Positions 26,857-36,024 of a stretch of DNA of 64,000 nt are shown piece after piece. The DNA is from CAWATZ01 sp963784995 (lineage in GTDB: Bacteria; Planctomycetota; Planctomycetia; Gemmatales; Gemmataceae): contig CAWATZ010000004.1 in assembly GCA_963784995.1 (NCBI GenBank), positions 930,001 to 994,000 of the forward strand. The letters are read 5' to 3'. The stretch's first letter is position 1. Each line of letters starts with the position of its first letter. The translations under genes and the position numbers were made by a program. Under the pieces are notes generated by a model, which had not been told where the DNA came from, did no database searches, and saw only the letters and a program-made list of their open reading frames with translations.

Positions 26857-28740
26857 TCACTGCCCTTCAGCAGTTGGCGTCAGGGGCGACAACCCATCAA
26901 TCACACGCAGTTCCGCAAAGCGGGATAGATAAGCGCTCCGCTCCAGGGGACGGGCTGTACCTCCTTTAAGAAGAAGGCGGATTTGGCCATTCCGATTGAC
27001 ACTGTCGGCATTCAACACCAGGTAACAAGCTTGTCCTGGATGGCCTGGATGTTCAAGAGAAAAGCCGAGGCGATCCAGCAAACCGTTGAGAAAGTCAACG
27101 CTGCGCTGTCGCTCTTGCAGTGTGGCCGGATTGTGATCCTGCATGTACTCGCGGACAGTCCGTTCCAGTTCTGCCCGGACCGCTTCCCGATATTCGTCCA
27201 ACCGCCCTGCCAGGGCAATGATCCTCTGTTCCTTGTCCTCCGGCAGGCCGGCCAAGAGTTGCTGGGCGAATTCTTGGGGCGAGGGCAATATCAGCACTTT
27301 CTTTGGTTCGTCTTTCTGTTGAGACGTTCGTCTTGATTGCGAATCTCTGATTGAATCTTTGGTTTCCCCACGCAGGATCGGGACGTCCCATGGGGTCTCA
27401 ATCCCCAGCCGGACTCTACCCCTGTCCTCCGGGATTTCGACAACGGTGATACGGACGTTATTGCCGATGCAGATCCCCTCGCCAGGTTTTCGACTCAGAA
27501 CCAGCTGGGTCTTCGGGTCGTGTGGCGCTTCTTGCAAGCCCGCCACCGGTGCCGGGTCAGCTGCCGGCTGGATTTTCCCCAGTGCCCGGGCAGCACAATA
27601 GCGAACGCCAGCAGCTTGGTCATGCTGCGCTTTCAGTAAGCCCGCCACCAACGCTGGGTCGGCCGCTAGCTCGATTTCCTCAATAGCAAGGGCGGCCTCC
27701 CCTCGAACAGAGGCCTCGTCGTCACGCAGCGCTTCCAGCAACCTTGTAACCAGTGCCGAGTCGGCCACTGGCTTGATCTTCCGCAAGGCCCAGATAGCAC
27801 TGATGCGAACGCCGGACTCCAAGTCGCGCATTGCGTCGAGCAAGCCTGCAACAAGCGCCGGGTCACTTGGCTGGATCTTCCCGATCGCGCTGGCGGCTGA
27901 ACCCCGAACAAAGGCCTCCGAGTTGCGCAGCACTTCCAGCAAGCCCGCCACTAGGGTCTGGTTAACAGGTGGCCGGATCTTCTCAATGGCCCTGACGGCA
28001 TGAAAGCGAACGCTCGCATTCGGGTCGTGCATTGCTTCGAGCAAGCCGACCACCAACGCTGGGTCGGCCATTGGCTCGATTTCCTCAATGGCGCGGGCGA
28101 CCTCGATGCGAACGCCGTCATCCTCGTCACGCAGCGATTCCAGCAAGCCTGCCACTAACACCAACGCCCTAGGTTTAACCTTTGCAATGTCCTTGGCAGC
28201 CCCCCAGCGAATGATGGCTTTCTCGTCACGCAGCGCTCGCACCAGGTCCGCCACCTGCGCAGCTGGAACTCCCTCCCTAACCCTGGAGGGCATAGTGTCC
28301 ATCTTGCCAAGAGCAGCAACCACAGCCACAAGCACGCTTCTATCCTTGCTGGATCGCAACACTGCGGTCAAAGCACGGGCCACAGCCGCAAGCACACTAA
28401 CATCATCATCGGACGTACCCCCCAACTTCTGCTCTTCGGCTGGTGTTTGTGTGGCTCCTTGTTCGGCCGCCTCAGGAACTTTCTTCCCGTTAGCGTCTGC
28501 CCACATCAGAGTGTCTGTTAATTGGCTGGCTGAAAAAGTCGGCAACACACAGCCTTCTGGGAAGTCCCAAACTCCATAATGTTTCACCTTCTCCGGAACT
28601 CCGATAGAAGCTAAAGCGGCCAAGGCCGTTTCGGTTTCATCAAGGAATTCAAATAATCCTGTGCTCTGTTTGTAGACCAGGTATCTCTTCATCAGGTCGT
28701 TACCACGAGGGTTGCCGGGAAACACGGTTGTTTTCCTCAT
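26857..28740 (-). CDS. HEAT-repeat protein with embedded CsrA domain
   Basis: A 627-residue soluble protein. Residues 1–110: unassigned, with LVYKQSTGLFEFL and HYGVWDFPEG. Residues ~115–405: about seven ~37-residue HEAT/PBS-lyase-like repeats (e.g. DPALVAGLLDAMRDLESGVR). Residues 411–463: a full CsrA-type RNA-binding domain: LVLSRKPGEGICIG, VRITVVEI, RVRLGIETPWDVPILR, keeping the Arg in LSRKPGE and RVRLGIE that contacts RNA in CsrA. Residues 484–627: unassigned C-terminus with a charged helix. All lie in one frame without interruption. CsrA normally is a ~60-residue homodimer repressing or stabilising mRNAs, so a HEAT scaffold around one CsrA unit would change its stoichiometry or partner choice. 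The start ATG 28740 has CAGG upstream. Confidence 0.85.
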   Translation of the reverse strand: MRKTTVFPGNPRGNDLMKRYLVYKQSTGLFEFLDETETALAALASIGVPEKVKHYGVWDFPEGCVLPTFSASQLTDTLMWADANGKKVPEAAEQGATQTPAEEQKLGGTSDDDVSVLAAVARALTAVLRSSKDRSVLVAVVAALGKMDTMPSRVREGVPAAQVADLVRALRDEKAIIRWGAAKDIAKVKPRALVLVAGLLESLRDEDDGVRIEVARAIEEIEPMADPALVVGLLEAMHDPNASVRFHAVRAIEKIRPPVNQTLVAGLLEVLRNSEAFVRGSAASAIGKIQPSDPALVAGLLDAMRDLESGVRISAIWALRKIKPVADSALVTRLLEALRDDEASVRGEAALAIEEIELAADPALVAGLLKAQHDQAAGVRYCAARALGKIQPAADPAPVAGLQEAPHDPKTQLVLSRKPGEGICIGNNVRITVVEIPEDRGRVRLGIETPWDVPILRGETKDSIRDSQSRRTSQQKDEPKKVLILPSPQEFAQQLLAGLPEDKEQRIIALAGRLDEYREAVRAELERTVREYMQDHNPATLQERQRSVDFLNGLLDRLGFSLEHPGHPGQACYLVLNADSVNRNGQIRLLLKGGTARPLERSAYLSRFAELRVIDGLSPLTPTAEGQ

Positions 28741-28855
28741 TGTACCTGCCGGGGTACTCCACTGTCAGCATATCACGGCAGCAATCCTCGCCGTCACTCT
28801 GTCCCAATTCCGACTCGGAGGGTCTGGCTCAATCCCGCGAAACCGTGAGCGGGGG

Positions 28856-29218
28856 TTAACCGCGTAGCCGACGGCAGCAGTCCTTCGGGTTGCGCCGGTT
28901 GACGGGGTGCATCTCCAGCAGAATGCCCGCGCAGGCCGACAGGGCGCCGCTGCCACGGGCCGACTGGCCGGCTGGTGATCGCTCCTTCCGGGGATAGTGG
29001 CAGAGCAGCACGCTCACGCCGCGGCTCGTCAGACGCTGCAAGGGTGCCAGGGCCTTGAGCATCTCGGCGGAGTCGTTCTCCGTCCGCAGCGCCGCCAGAT
29101 TGACCAGCGCCAGCGTTCGGCCTCGCTCCCACCACAGTTCCGGGGCTTCAGCGATGGCACGGAGGAACCCTTCGTCGGAGATCATCGCGGGAATCCTCAA
29201 CGGGTCGATTCTCCTCAC
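28856..29218 (-). pseudogene. AAA_25/RepA-like ATPase fragment
   Basis: A minus-strand frame of 120 residues, with LVNLAALRTENDSAEMLKAL, TSRGVSVLLCHYPRK and GSGALSACAGILLEM. These match the second half of the RecA-fold domain of AAA_25 (RepA-like) ATPases, often fused to primases in mobile elements. The P-loop half is missing and a stop follows RRLRG, where homologues continue. Stops close the frame just before the first Met. I regard it as a mobile-element remnant. Confidence 0.5.
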
Positions 29219-29271
29219 AGATTCCGCAAAAGTCGTTCCCTTGGTCCCGGAAATCGCACTCGCGGGTCAGC

Positions 29272-30072
29272 ATGTCCCGAGTTGACGAAGGGCAACGGGC
29301 TGTTCAGTGCGTTCGCAAGGTCGTCCAGAAACGCATGGAGGAACGGACAGTGAGGAGCATGGCCAAGAACTTGATCCCCAACGCCGTCGTGGTCACCTTC
29401 GATCGGCGCGTGAGCTTCGAGCCGGCGGAAGGCCTGGCAGGGTCAGCCTCCTCCCGCTTCGGAACGCTTGTGATCCCGGTCGAACCTTCGCTTCCCGAGG
29501 AGGAGAGGCCGGGTTGGTTCGTGGACGGCCAGCAGCGGATCGCGGCGATTCGCGACGCCCGGGTCGGCCATTTTCCCATCTGCGTGGTCGCTTTCATCAC
29601 CGACGACGACCAGGAGCAGCGCGAGCAATTTATCCTGGTCAATTCCACCAAGCCGCTCCCCAAAGGACTCATCTGCGAACTGCTGCCGACGACACGCGCC
29701 AAGTTGCCCGCCCTTCTGCAGCACCGCCGCTTCCCGGCCTACCTCCTCGACCGACTCAACCACGATGAGGGGTCGCCGCTGCGCGGCCTGATCCGAACGC
29801 CGACCGTCATGGAAGGGCTCATCAAGGACAACTCAATCCTGAAGCTGCTCGAGAACAGCCTGAGCGACGGCGTGCTTTACCGCTTCCGCAACGCCGGGGA
29901 AGGAGGCGGAAACGTGGAGTCGATGCTTCGCGTCCTGCATGCGTTTTTGGGGGCCGTGATCCTCAGGTTTTTCTTCCACCAAGAAGAGGGGCACGCAGCA
30001 GGGCTCGCCTGTCACGGCCGGACTTTCACCCCTGGAACAGCAGCTCAAAACCGGATTTCAACGTCCAGGTGA
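29272..30072 (+). pseudogene. DGQHR-domain (DndB-like) protein, truncated
   Basis: From ATG 29272 the frame encodes LIPNAVVVTFDRRVSFEP, WFVDGQQRIAAIRDA (the DGQHR motif, here DGQQR), FILVNSTKPLPKGLICELLP and NVESMLRVLHAFLGAV. This places it in the DGQHR family that includes DndB of DNA phosphorothioation and many lone genes. The N-terminus is shorter than usual, and from base ~29954 the frame enters a dispersed repeat (copy 2), so the native C-terminus is replaced by RFFFHQEEG and the following residues. No dnd genes are present. Probably an inactive remnant. Confidence 0.65.
29954..30030 (+). repeat. Dispersed repeat, copy 2, inside the DGQHR gene
   Basis: Matches 20519–20601. Its left border coincides with the end of recognisable DGQHR protein sequence, consistent with insertion into or recombination within that gene. 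Confidence 0.75.
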
Positions 30073-30248
30073 CCGTGCGGGCGACTTTCCGTTCCGCCCT
30101 TGCTGGAGGTGGCCGCCTGGGAGGGAACACGAAACGCGGCGGTGCCGGACGCCGCCCGTGCTAACGCGACCACTCCAAAAAGTTTGAAAAAAAGTGTACA
30201 AGCAGCCCGGTCCGCCGGCTCTAATTAGTAATAGAGAGCGGGGACATC

Positions 30249-33206
30249 ATGACAACGCATTCCCTTCACCCCCTGATCCGGCGCCTGTTGCGCACGGGTT
30301 GCGGCGCGGCCGACCTCAGGGATGGGCAACTCCTCGAGCGTTTCGTCCATCTCCAGGATGAAGCGGCCTTTGAAACCATCGTCTGGCGGCACGGCGCCAT
30401 GGTCCTGGGCACCTGCCGGCGCATCCTGCACGATCGGCACGAGGCGGAGGATGCGTTCCAGGCGACCTTCCTGGTGCTCTTCCGCAAAGCCGCCTCCATC
30501 AGCCGGCGGGATTCCCTGAGCAGCTGGCTGTTCCGGGTCGCCTACCGGGTCGCCCTCAAGGCCAGGGATCGGCTCGGGCCGCGACCGGGCGGTGCCGATC
30601 TGGTTGAGCCCCCGGCCCCGGAATCGGTGTCCGAGCTCGACGGGCGGGACCTGCGGCCCTTCCTGGACGAACAGCTCGACCGCTTGCCGGAGAAGTATCG
30701 CGCTCCCCTCGTGCTGCATTACCTGGAAGGAAAGACGGTGGAGCACGTCGCCCGAGAGCTTGGCTGGCCGCAGGGAACCGTCGCGGGCCGGCTGGCCCGG
30801 GCCAAGCAGCTGCTCCGCAAGCGGCTGACCTATCAAGGGATAACGCTCTCCTCCGCAGCGGTCAGCGCCGCCCTGGCGCAGGCCACGGCGTCGGCACAGG
30901 CGCCGGCCGGCCTGGTGGCCAGTACCGTTCAGGCCGCGACACTGTACGCAGCTGGACAGGCTGAAGCTGTCTCGGCATCGATCACCACCCTGACCCAAGG
31001 AGTCTTGCGAGCCATGTGTCACAGCACCATGAAAATCACCGTAACCGTCGCAACCGCGTTCTGCTTACTCGCCGCGAGCGCCGGCTTCCTCGCCTATCAC
31101 GCTCAGGCCCAGGACAGGCCGGTCGCGACTCCCCGGTCGCCGGCACCGCTCCCTCAGGAAGTCAAGAAGGACTTTGCCGGCGATCCACTCCCTCCGGGGG
31201 GATCGCAAGGATGGGTACTGCACGCTTCCGGCACCCTGGGCTGGCAGGGCCCTACTACAATCCGGCGACGGTTGTCTTTTTGCCGGACGACAAGACCCTG
31301 TTCTCGGCTGGATGCTGGTCGTTCCGCTTCTGGGACGCGAAGGGCCGGAAAACCGGTGGGATCGACCTGGAAAAGGACGCGCTTCCCCAGAAGAGCACCC
31401 TGGCGGCCTGCGCGCTGGCGCCGGACGGCAAGACTCTCGCCATGACGATGCGGTATGAGGGAACCATTCGTCTCCTGGACGCGGCCACCGGAAAGGAAAT
31501 CCGCCGCCTGGAAGGCCACGGACGCGGCAACGGCACCAGGTCGGTCACCCGGATCGATTTTTCGCCGGACGGCCGGAGGCTGGCCTCGGTCGGTACGGAC
31601 CGCACGATTCGCCTGTGGGAAGTCGCCACGGGAAAGGAAATCCGCCAGCTGGCTCCCCTGGCCGGAGACCTCGACCTGGTGGTGAGATTCTCCCCGGACG
31701 GCAAGCTGCTGGTCTCGAAAGATGGCGGCAACGTGCGCTTGTGGGAGGTGTCCACCGGAAAGGAAATCCGCAAACTGCAAGAGGCCGGTGGCAACCCCCA
31801 AGGTGGCATCGGTGGCCAGCCCGTAAGCAGCGCGCCGGTGGACGTGGCTTTTTCACCGGACGGCAAGACAATCGCCGTGGGAAACGTGGGCTCGATCATT
31901 CTGTGGGAGACCCGCACCGGCAAGATGCTCCGCGAGATCAACTTCCCCCTCGAGATGATCACCTTCCCAATCGGCGCAGAACATTGCCCTGACCGTCAGC
32001 GCCGTGGCCTTTTCACCCAACGGCAAAACGCTGGCCGCCGCAGTTGATACCGGAAAGATGACCTATGAGAGTCGCGGCATTCACCTGTACGACTGGGCTG
32101 CTGGAAAGAAAATCGGCGAGTGCCTGGGAGCCAATCGCCAGCAAGTGATCTCCTCGCTGGCCTTTTCGCACGATGGCAAGACGTTGGCCTCGACGGGTCG
32201 AGGAGCAACCATTCAGCTCTGGGACCCGGCCACGGGCAAGGAAATCCACCGGGGCGGCGAGGGGAACCAAATGTGGGTTGAAACCGTGGCGTTTTCGCCC
32301 GACGGCAAGACCGTCGCCTCGGCGGGTCGGGACAACACCATTATTCTGTGGGAAGCGGGCACAGGCAAGTTTCTCCGCCGAATTGCAGGAGCGGCACCGC
32401 GTGTCCAGCCTGGCGCGTTGTTCAACGAGAAGGTCTGGTCGCTGGCGTTTTCCCCGGACGGGAAGACCCTGGTCTCCGGGAGTGGGGACACGTCCATCTA
32501 TCTGTGGGACCCGGCCACCGGCAAGCAAATCGGTCGTCTCGACGGCCACAAGCACTGGGTGAGGTCGGTGGCGTTCGCGCCCGATGGCAAGACCCTCGCT
32601 TCCGCAAGTCAGGACAAGACCGTTCGGCTCTGGGACCTGAGCACGGGCAAGCCAATCCGCCAGTTCGCCGGGCACCGCGATGGTGTTCGCTCGGTGGCGT
32701 TTTCACGCGATGGGAAGGTCCTGGCCTCGCTGAGTGAACACGGGATTCTTCTCTGGGAGCCGGCCACGGGCAAGCTCATTCCCCACAAGGCGGAAAAGAT
32801 GGCCTTCGATGCGCTCTCCCTGGCCCTGTCCCCGGATGGCAAGACCGTGCTGGTGGGCGGCGGGCATGGGTCGTTTGAGGCCCACCTGATCGACCTGGCG
32901 ACGGGCAACGAAATCGGCGTCTGTCCGCACAAGGACGCCATCTGGAACGTGGCCTTTTCGCCCGATGGCAAGCTGGCGGCCTCGGCGGGTCACGATCACA
33001 AGGCTTTCCTCATGGAAGTGGCCACCGGCAAGGTAATCACTCACGTGGATGGGCAGCAGGGGCCGGTCTTTTGCGTCGCCTTTTCGCCGGATAGCAAGAC
33101 GCTGGCCACGGGCGGTGAGGACACGACCGTTTTGCTCTGGGACGTTGAGCGTCTCCGCCAGGCCGTCGGAGGGGCCAACCCAGCGAACAAGCAACCGGGC
33201 CAGTAA
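30249..33206 (+). CDS. ECF sigma factor fused to membrane-anchored WD40 repeats, frameshifted
   Basis: About 985 codons once two shifts are corrected. Residues 1–200 are an ECF sigma factor (DEAAFETIVWRHGAMVLGTC, HEAEDAFQATFLVLFRKA, LPEKYRAPLVLHYLEGKTVE). A linker follows, then a membrane helix (ITVTVATAFCLLAASAGFLA, bases ~31030–31095), then many WD40 repeats (FSPDGKTLASAS, IRLWEVATGKEIR and variants). This sigma–TM–WD40 architecture is a planctomycete speciality. The frame changes at a run of six G's (31195–31200; seven would restore GDPLPPGG-IARMG) and again near 31965–31990. The run argues for a homopolymer error at the first. Inferred role: one-protein transmembrane signalling to transcription. 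Confidence 0.85.
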
Positions 33207-33286
33207 TCGGTCCTGAATGTCCTGGCGACAACGAGAACGTAAGGCGAAACACGGGGGTGACCTGATCTTTGCCTGCGCAAACAAAG

Positions 33287-33322
33287 AGCCCGCTCCGGAG
33301 AAACAGTCCGGGCGGGCTTTCT
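33287..33322 (+). terminator. Terminator after sigma–WD40 gene
   Basis: Stem AGCCCGC (33287–33293)/GCGGGCT (33312–33318) followed by TTTCT. It is 80 bases after the stop at 33206. Confidence 0.6.
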
Positions 33323-33349
33323 GACTTGCCCGGTCGCCGTAAGTCCAGC

Positions 33350-33395
33350 TGGGGCGACTGGATTCAAACCAGCGACCTCCTGAACCTCTTGCAGG
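33350..33395 (-). other. tRNA 3'-end remnant
   Basis: Read on the minus strand this gives GGAGGTCGCTGGTTTGAATC followed by CAGTCGCCCCA: a T-arm (CTGG-TTTGAAT-CCAG) and the 3' strand of an acceptor stem. No matching 5' strand GGGGCGA, D-arm or proper anticodon arm lies upstream, so it is not a whole tRNA. Such 3' fragments are left by integrases that use tRNA genes as attachment sites. The sequence to its right becomes A/T-richer. Confidence 0.5.
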
Positions 33396-33665
33396 CGTGC
33401 GCCGCATGATTTCCGCCTGGGTCTCAGGGCGTTTCCCAGCTTCGGTTTGATGTGACCGACGCGCTAATTCCCGGCCGTCAAAATCCGTTGACGCAATTAC
33501 ATGGGGCTGGTATATTCCGTTGGGAGGAGAAAAAAACGCATTTCCTTGCGGCCATCGATGAGTGCGGAAGGGTGCTTCAGCAGGCAGCGGGCAGCAAAGA
33601 CACTGGCCATCGCTGTGACTGAGTACATGAAATGATCACAAAGGCGACAATTAGGCTCGGCGCCT

Positions 33666-33965
33666 ATGGCAGCGAGGACGAGGAGTACGGAGGCGGAGGA
33701 GCGGATCGGTGAACTTCTACGATTGGACGAAGGGAGGATCAACTCCATGGGCCATCTACCAACAGTTGTGAAATGGCGAGGCCAGTTCTATAAGGTCATA
33801 TCCTCCGTTAATGGGGATGAAGTCACGGTGCAAACTGAACCGCAAAACCCTGAACTTGCTGAGGCGGCTCGCCAAAACATCATGGGGAATCGCATCAAGA
33901 ATCTCTCTGTGTACATCGGATTTGGAGAAAACTATCTCACGACCGATCCTCGGCAAGGCAACTAA
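33666..33965 (+). CDS. Hypothetical protein (99 aa)
   Basis: A short acidic protein starting MAARTRSTEAEERIGELLRL and continuing VKWRGQFYKVISSVNGDEVT and NLSVYIGFGENY. An internal ATG at 33747 could also be used. An overlapping minus-strand frame (33497–33748) is less convincing in composition. The surrounding sequence is A/T-richer than the window average, which together with IS and tRNA remnants suggests acquired DNA. No family recognised. Confidence 0.45.
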   Translation: MAARTRSTEAEERIGELLRLDEGRINSMGHLPTVVKWRGQFYKVISSVNGDEVTVQTEPQNPELAEAARQNIMGNRIKNLSVYIGFGENYLTTDPRQGN

Positions 33966-34250
33966 AACCTCCAAATCCGGGAAGTGGCTAGCGGTGTGCG
34001 CTGGCCCGCACTTGGCTGGGTGTCGTGCAGCAAGACCACAACGTCGCGCTCGGGATCGCCGCGGCCATTCGTGAGGCAAGGCAGCAAGACCGCCTTGAAC
34101 ATAAGCGCACCACCAGCGCGAGACGGTTTCGCGCGTGACTCCGAGGAGGCCAGCGATGTCGGCCTCCGTGAAATCCAGTTCGCAGCCACGCAAGGCACGC
34201 AGCCGCAAGGCTTCCAAGACTTCGTCGGACAATTGACGGGCGTCAGGCAA
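33966..34250 (-). pseudogene. IS630-type transposase remnant
   Basis: Residues encoded from 34250 leftwards read ARQLSDEVLEALRLRALRG, FTEADIAGLLGVTRETVSRW and AYVQGGLAALPHE, the N-terminal helix-turn-helix of an IS630-family transposase. After LPHE the frame is broken: the expected Gly/Arg-rich linker is in another frame, and the DDE catalytic domain is absent. No terminal inverted repeats are evident. A dead fragment of an insertion sequence. Confidence 0.6.
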
Positions 34251-34251
34251 G

Positions 34252-34521
34252 TTGATCGCTTATGATACCATCCTCCTTCGGCGAACAGCCAAGTTCCCCA
34301 AGGGATTAGTGAGCAACTTACATGCCGGGATAATAAGCAAATCTGTGAACGATAAGGTGAAACTTCTTTTCATGTGGACGATGATTATTAGTGAATTCGG
34401 GGTTGACGACGACGCGATCAATCTGCTCTCACACTCTCTCGACTGCCTGTTGCGGACTGGGCATCTGTATGTACTTTGGCTGACAGGTGCTTTTGGCCCT
34501 AAAGTAAGACGCATGGAGTAA
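34252..34521 (+). CDS. Hypothetical protein (89 aa)
   Basis: A frame from TTG 34252 to 34521, with KLLFMWTMIISEFGVDDDAI and LLSHSLDCLLRTGHLYVLWL, A/T-rich like the next gene, which starts 4 bases after its stop. The tight spacing suggests a two-gene unit. The N-terminus overlaps the IS630 remnant and may not be original. No family recognised. Confidence 0.4.
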   Translation: MIAYDTILLRRTAKFPKGLVSNLHAGIISKSVNDKVKLLFMWTMIISEFGVDDDAINLLSHSLDCLLRTGHLYVLWLTGAFGPKVRRME

Positions 34522-34525
34522 CACC

Positions 34526-35149
34526 ATGGAACCGCAAGAATATACAACTCGGTATCGAAAGATAGCTACTGAGCTTATGCAGCTTCTGAAGGAATGGCTG
34601 CCTTATGCACAGGAACATGAGGAAGCGAAACTTCCCTCAGAGCTTCTGACCGCTCTACTACCTGGCTTGTTCAGGCCATTCGGCAGCAGCAGTTTTCTTC
34701 AAGTGCTTGTTGCGCCGGATGACCGCATGCGTGGTCTTCGGAAAATACGCGATTTTACTAAAGACGCAGACAAACTGATGATTTGTGATCCTTACTTGTT
34801 TTCTGGCGAAAAGAGTGATGCCAAGGCAATCGCAGAAGAGTTTAGCCGATGTGCCCGCTTAAATAGAAAACCAGCTGTTCATGTGATCCATGATGCGGCC
34901 CATACGACAAAAGCTGTGCGACAGGCTGTTAAGAAGATAGCAAGTGATGCAGGTGCTACATTAACAATCCTAGAAACGGATATGATCCATGACAGGGTAT
35001 GGATTGCAGATAGGCAGCGAGCTGTCGTAGTTGGAACGTCATTCAATGGAATTGGAAAGCGTGCAGCGTTCATCCTTCCGCTACCGAAAGAGGATCTTGA
35101 TGCGATCCTGGATTTCTTAGATGAGAACAAGTTGAGCCGCGGACATTGA
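34526..35149 (+). CDS. PLD-like domain protein
   Basis: A 207-residue protein. The N-terminal ~60 residues are helical. The central part (LRKIRDFTKDADKLMICDPY, KPAVHVIHDAAHTTKAVRQA) leads to HDRVWIADRQRAVVVGTSFN with H155, R157, G170, S172 and N174, an HxR variant of the phospholipase-D HKD motif of the kind seen in small nuclease-like or effector proteins of defence loci (typically LHDR...G.S...G). Only one motif is present, so a dimer would be needed. It follows a small gene by 4 bases in an A/T-rich patch next to IS and tRNA debris. Function inferred weakly: nucleic-acid-related or defence. Confidence 0.6.
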   Translation: MEPQEYTTRYRKIATELMQLLKEWLPYAQEHEEAKLPSELLTALLPGLFRPFGSSSFLQVLVAPDDRMRGLRKIRDFTKDADKLMICDPYLFSGEKSDAKAIAEEFSRCARLNRKPAVHVIHDAAHTTKAVRQAVKKIASDAGATLTILETDMIHDRVWIADRQRAVVVGTSFNGIGKRAAFILPLPKEDLDAILDFLDENKLSRGH

Positions 35150-35182
35150 CCGGGCACATAAGCATCAAGATAAGTATCGAGA

Positions 35183-35220
35183 GGTGGGAAAAGCAAGCGT
35201 CTTCGCTTGCTTTTCCCACC
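35183..35220. terminator. Bidirectional terminator hairpin
   Basis: 17-bp perfect stem: arms 35183–35199 and 35204–35220 around TCTT, followed by TTTTG on the plus strand. It ends the PLD-like transcript. Confidence 0.85.
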
Positions 35221-35266
35221 TTTTGAAAGCCTGGTTTGCTGATCAAGCGGCTATGTTACTTGCTAA

Positions 35267-35455
35267 CCACCTGCCTCTTCTACCTTCGCAGGCGAAGTGG
35301 CAAAGGTTTTTCCCAAACTCGGGGTACTCGGGGTTTATGTCGATGCAGATCCCGTCCTCGCAGAGGGCGAGCAGGTGTTGGTCCGGTCAGTGTCGTGGTT
35401 TGAAGCCATGACCATTGGGTCGATTAAGGCCGGCAAAAAGCGTTCAAATCCGTGA
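35267..35455 (+). other. Short open stretch, possible beta-barrel remnant
   Basis: An open frame without a start codon reads AGEVAKVFPKLGVLGVYVDA and LAEGEQVLVRSVSWFEAMTI, ending KRSNP at 35455. The pattern recalls the second, beta-barrel domain of EF-Tu-like proteins, but it is short and isolated; possibly the tail of a deleted gene. Apart from this and the hairpin, 35150–35511 holds nothing I can identify. Confidence 0.25.
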
Positions 35456-35511
35456 GGACTCCTCGGCCACCAGGCGTGTTCGACGCTTTGGCCACCATTT
35501 TGCTGTTTCTT

Positions 35512-36024
35512 TCAGCGTCGAATCCGCAGGCGGGCGATACGCGAGCTTAGTTCTCCTGGGCCGTGCAATGGACCATCACCACCGCGAATTTCATCATCAA
35601 GACGTTCAACGTCTTGGCCGAACACCTCAAACTCGACTTGCCCGCCGCCAGCTTCAGCGCCAGCCGGAAAATTCTTTTGCCATACCCTAAACTGCCACAC
35701 ACCTGCTTGCGGTCGCGGCAGCACTAGAAACGCTTCGCCGCCGCTGTCCGAGCCCGAATAGGCGGAAAACGACCGAACGTCCGGGTCTGCCGAGCCGGGT
35801 TCCAGGAATTGTTCGTCATCGGGGCGCTTGAACAAGATGCCAACCTCTGCCTTTGGCCCAGCCTTGTGCGCGCAGCGGATAATAACCATCTCGTTCACCG
35901 GCCCTCGGCGCGAGGAAACTGACGAACCCGACAGGGCGATCAGAAACAGAAGCAATGCCCCGCCGAAGCCACAGCACACCAGATCGAGATACGAAATATA
36001 GCGAAAGCGAGTGAAACTTTTCAC
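35512..36024 (-). CDS. TolR/ExbD-like single-pass membrane protein 2
   Basis: A 170-residue protein. The N-terminus FRYISYLDLVCCGFGGALLL continues as one membrane helix, with an Asp at its start as in TolR/ExbD/MotB stator subunits. The rest is a putative periplasmic beta domain (VIIRCAHKAGPKAEVGILF, EAFLVLPRPQAGVWQFRVW) ending in an Arg-rich tail. No OmpA-type peptidoglycan-binding domain. Its start overlaps the stop of the upstream TolR-like gene (ATGA), and it is the last gene of the operon 42333→35512. Stator-like role inferred. Confidence 0.55.
   Translation of the reverse strand: MKSFTRFRYISYLDLVCCGFGGALLLFLIALSGSSVSSRRGPVNEMVIIRCAHKAGPKAEVGILFKRPDDEQFLEPGSADPDVRSFSAYSGSDSGGEAFLVLPRPQAGVWQFRVWQKNFPAGAEAGGGQVEFEVFGQDVERLDDEIRGGDGPLHGPGELSSRIARLRIRR

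Noticed and set aside
29272..30072. DNA phosphorothioation (dnd) locus
   Set aside because: Only a truncated DGQHR gene; no dndA, C, D or E nearby.
33350..33425. Complete tRNA gene
   Set aside because: Only the T-arm and acceptor 3' strand are present; no matching 5' acceptor strand, D-arm or proper anticodon loop.
33497..33748. Minus-strand 83-codon frame
   Set aside because: Overlaps the more plausible plus-strand gene at 33666 and has irregular composition.
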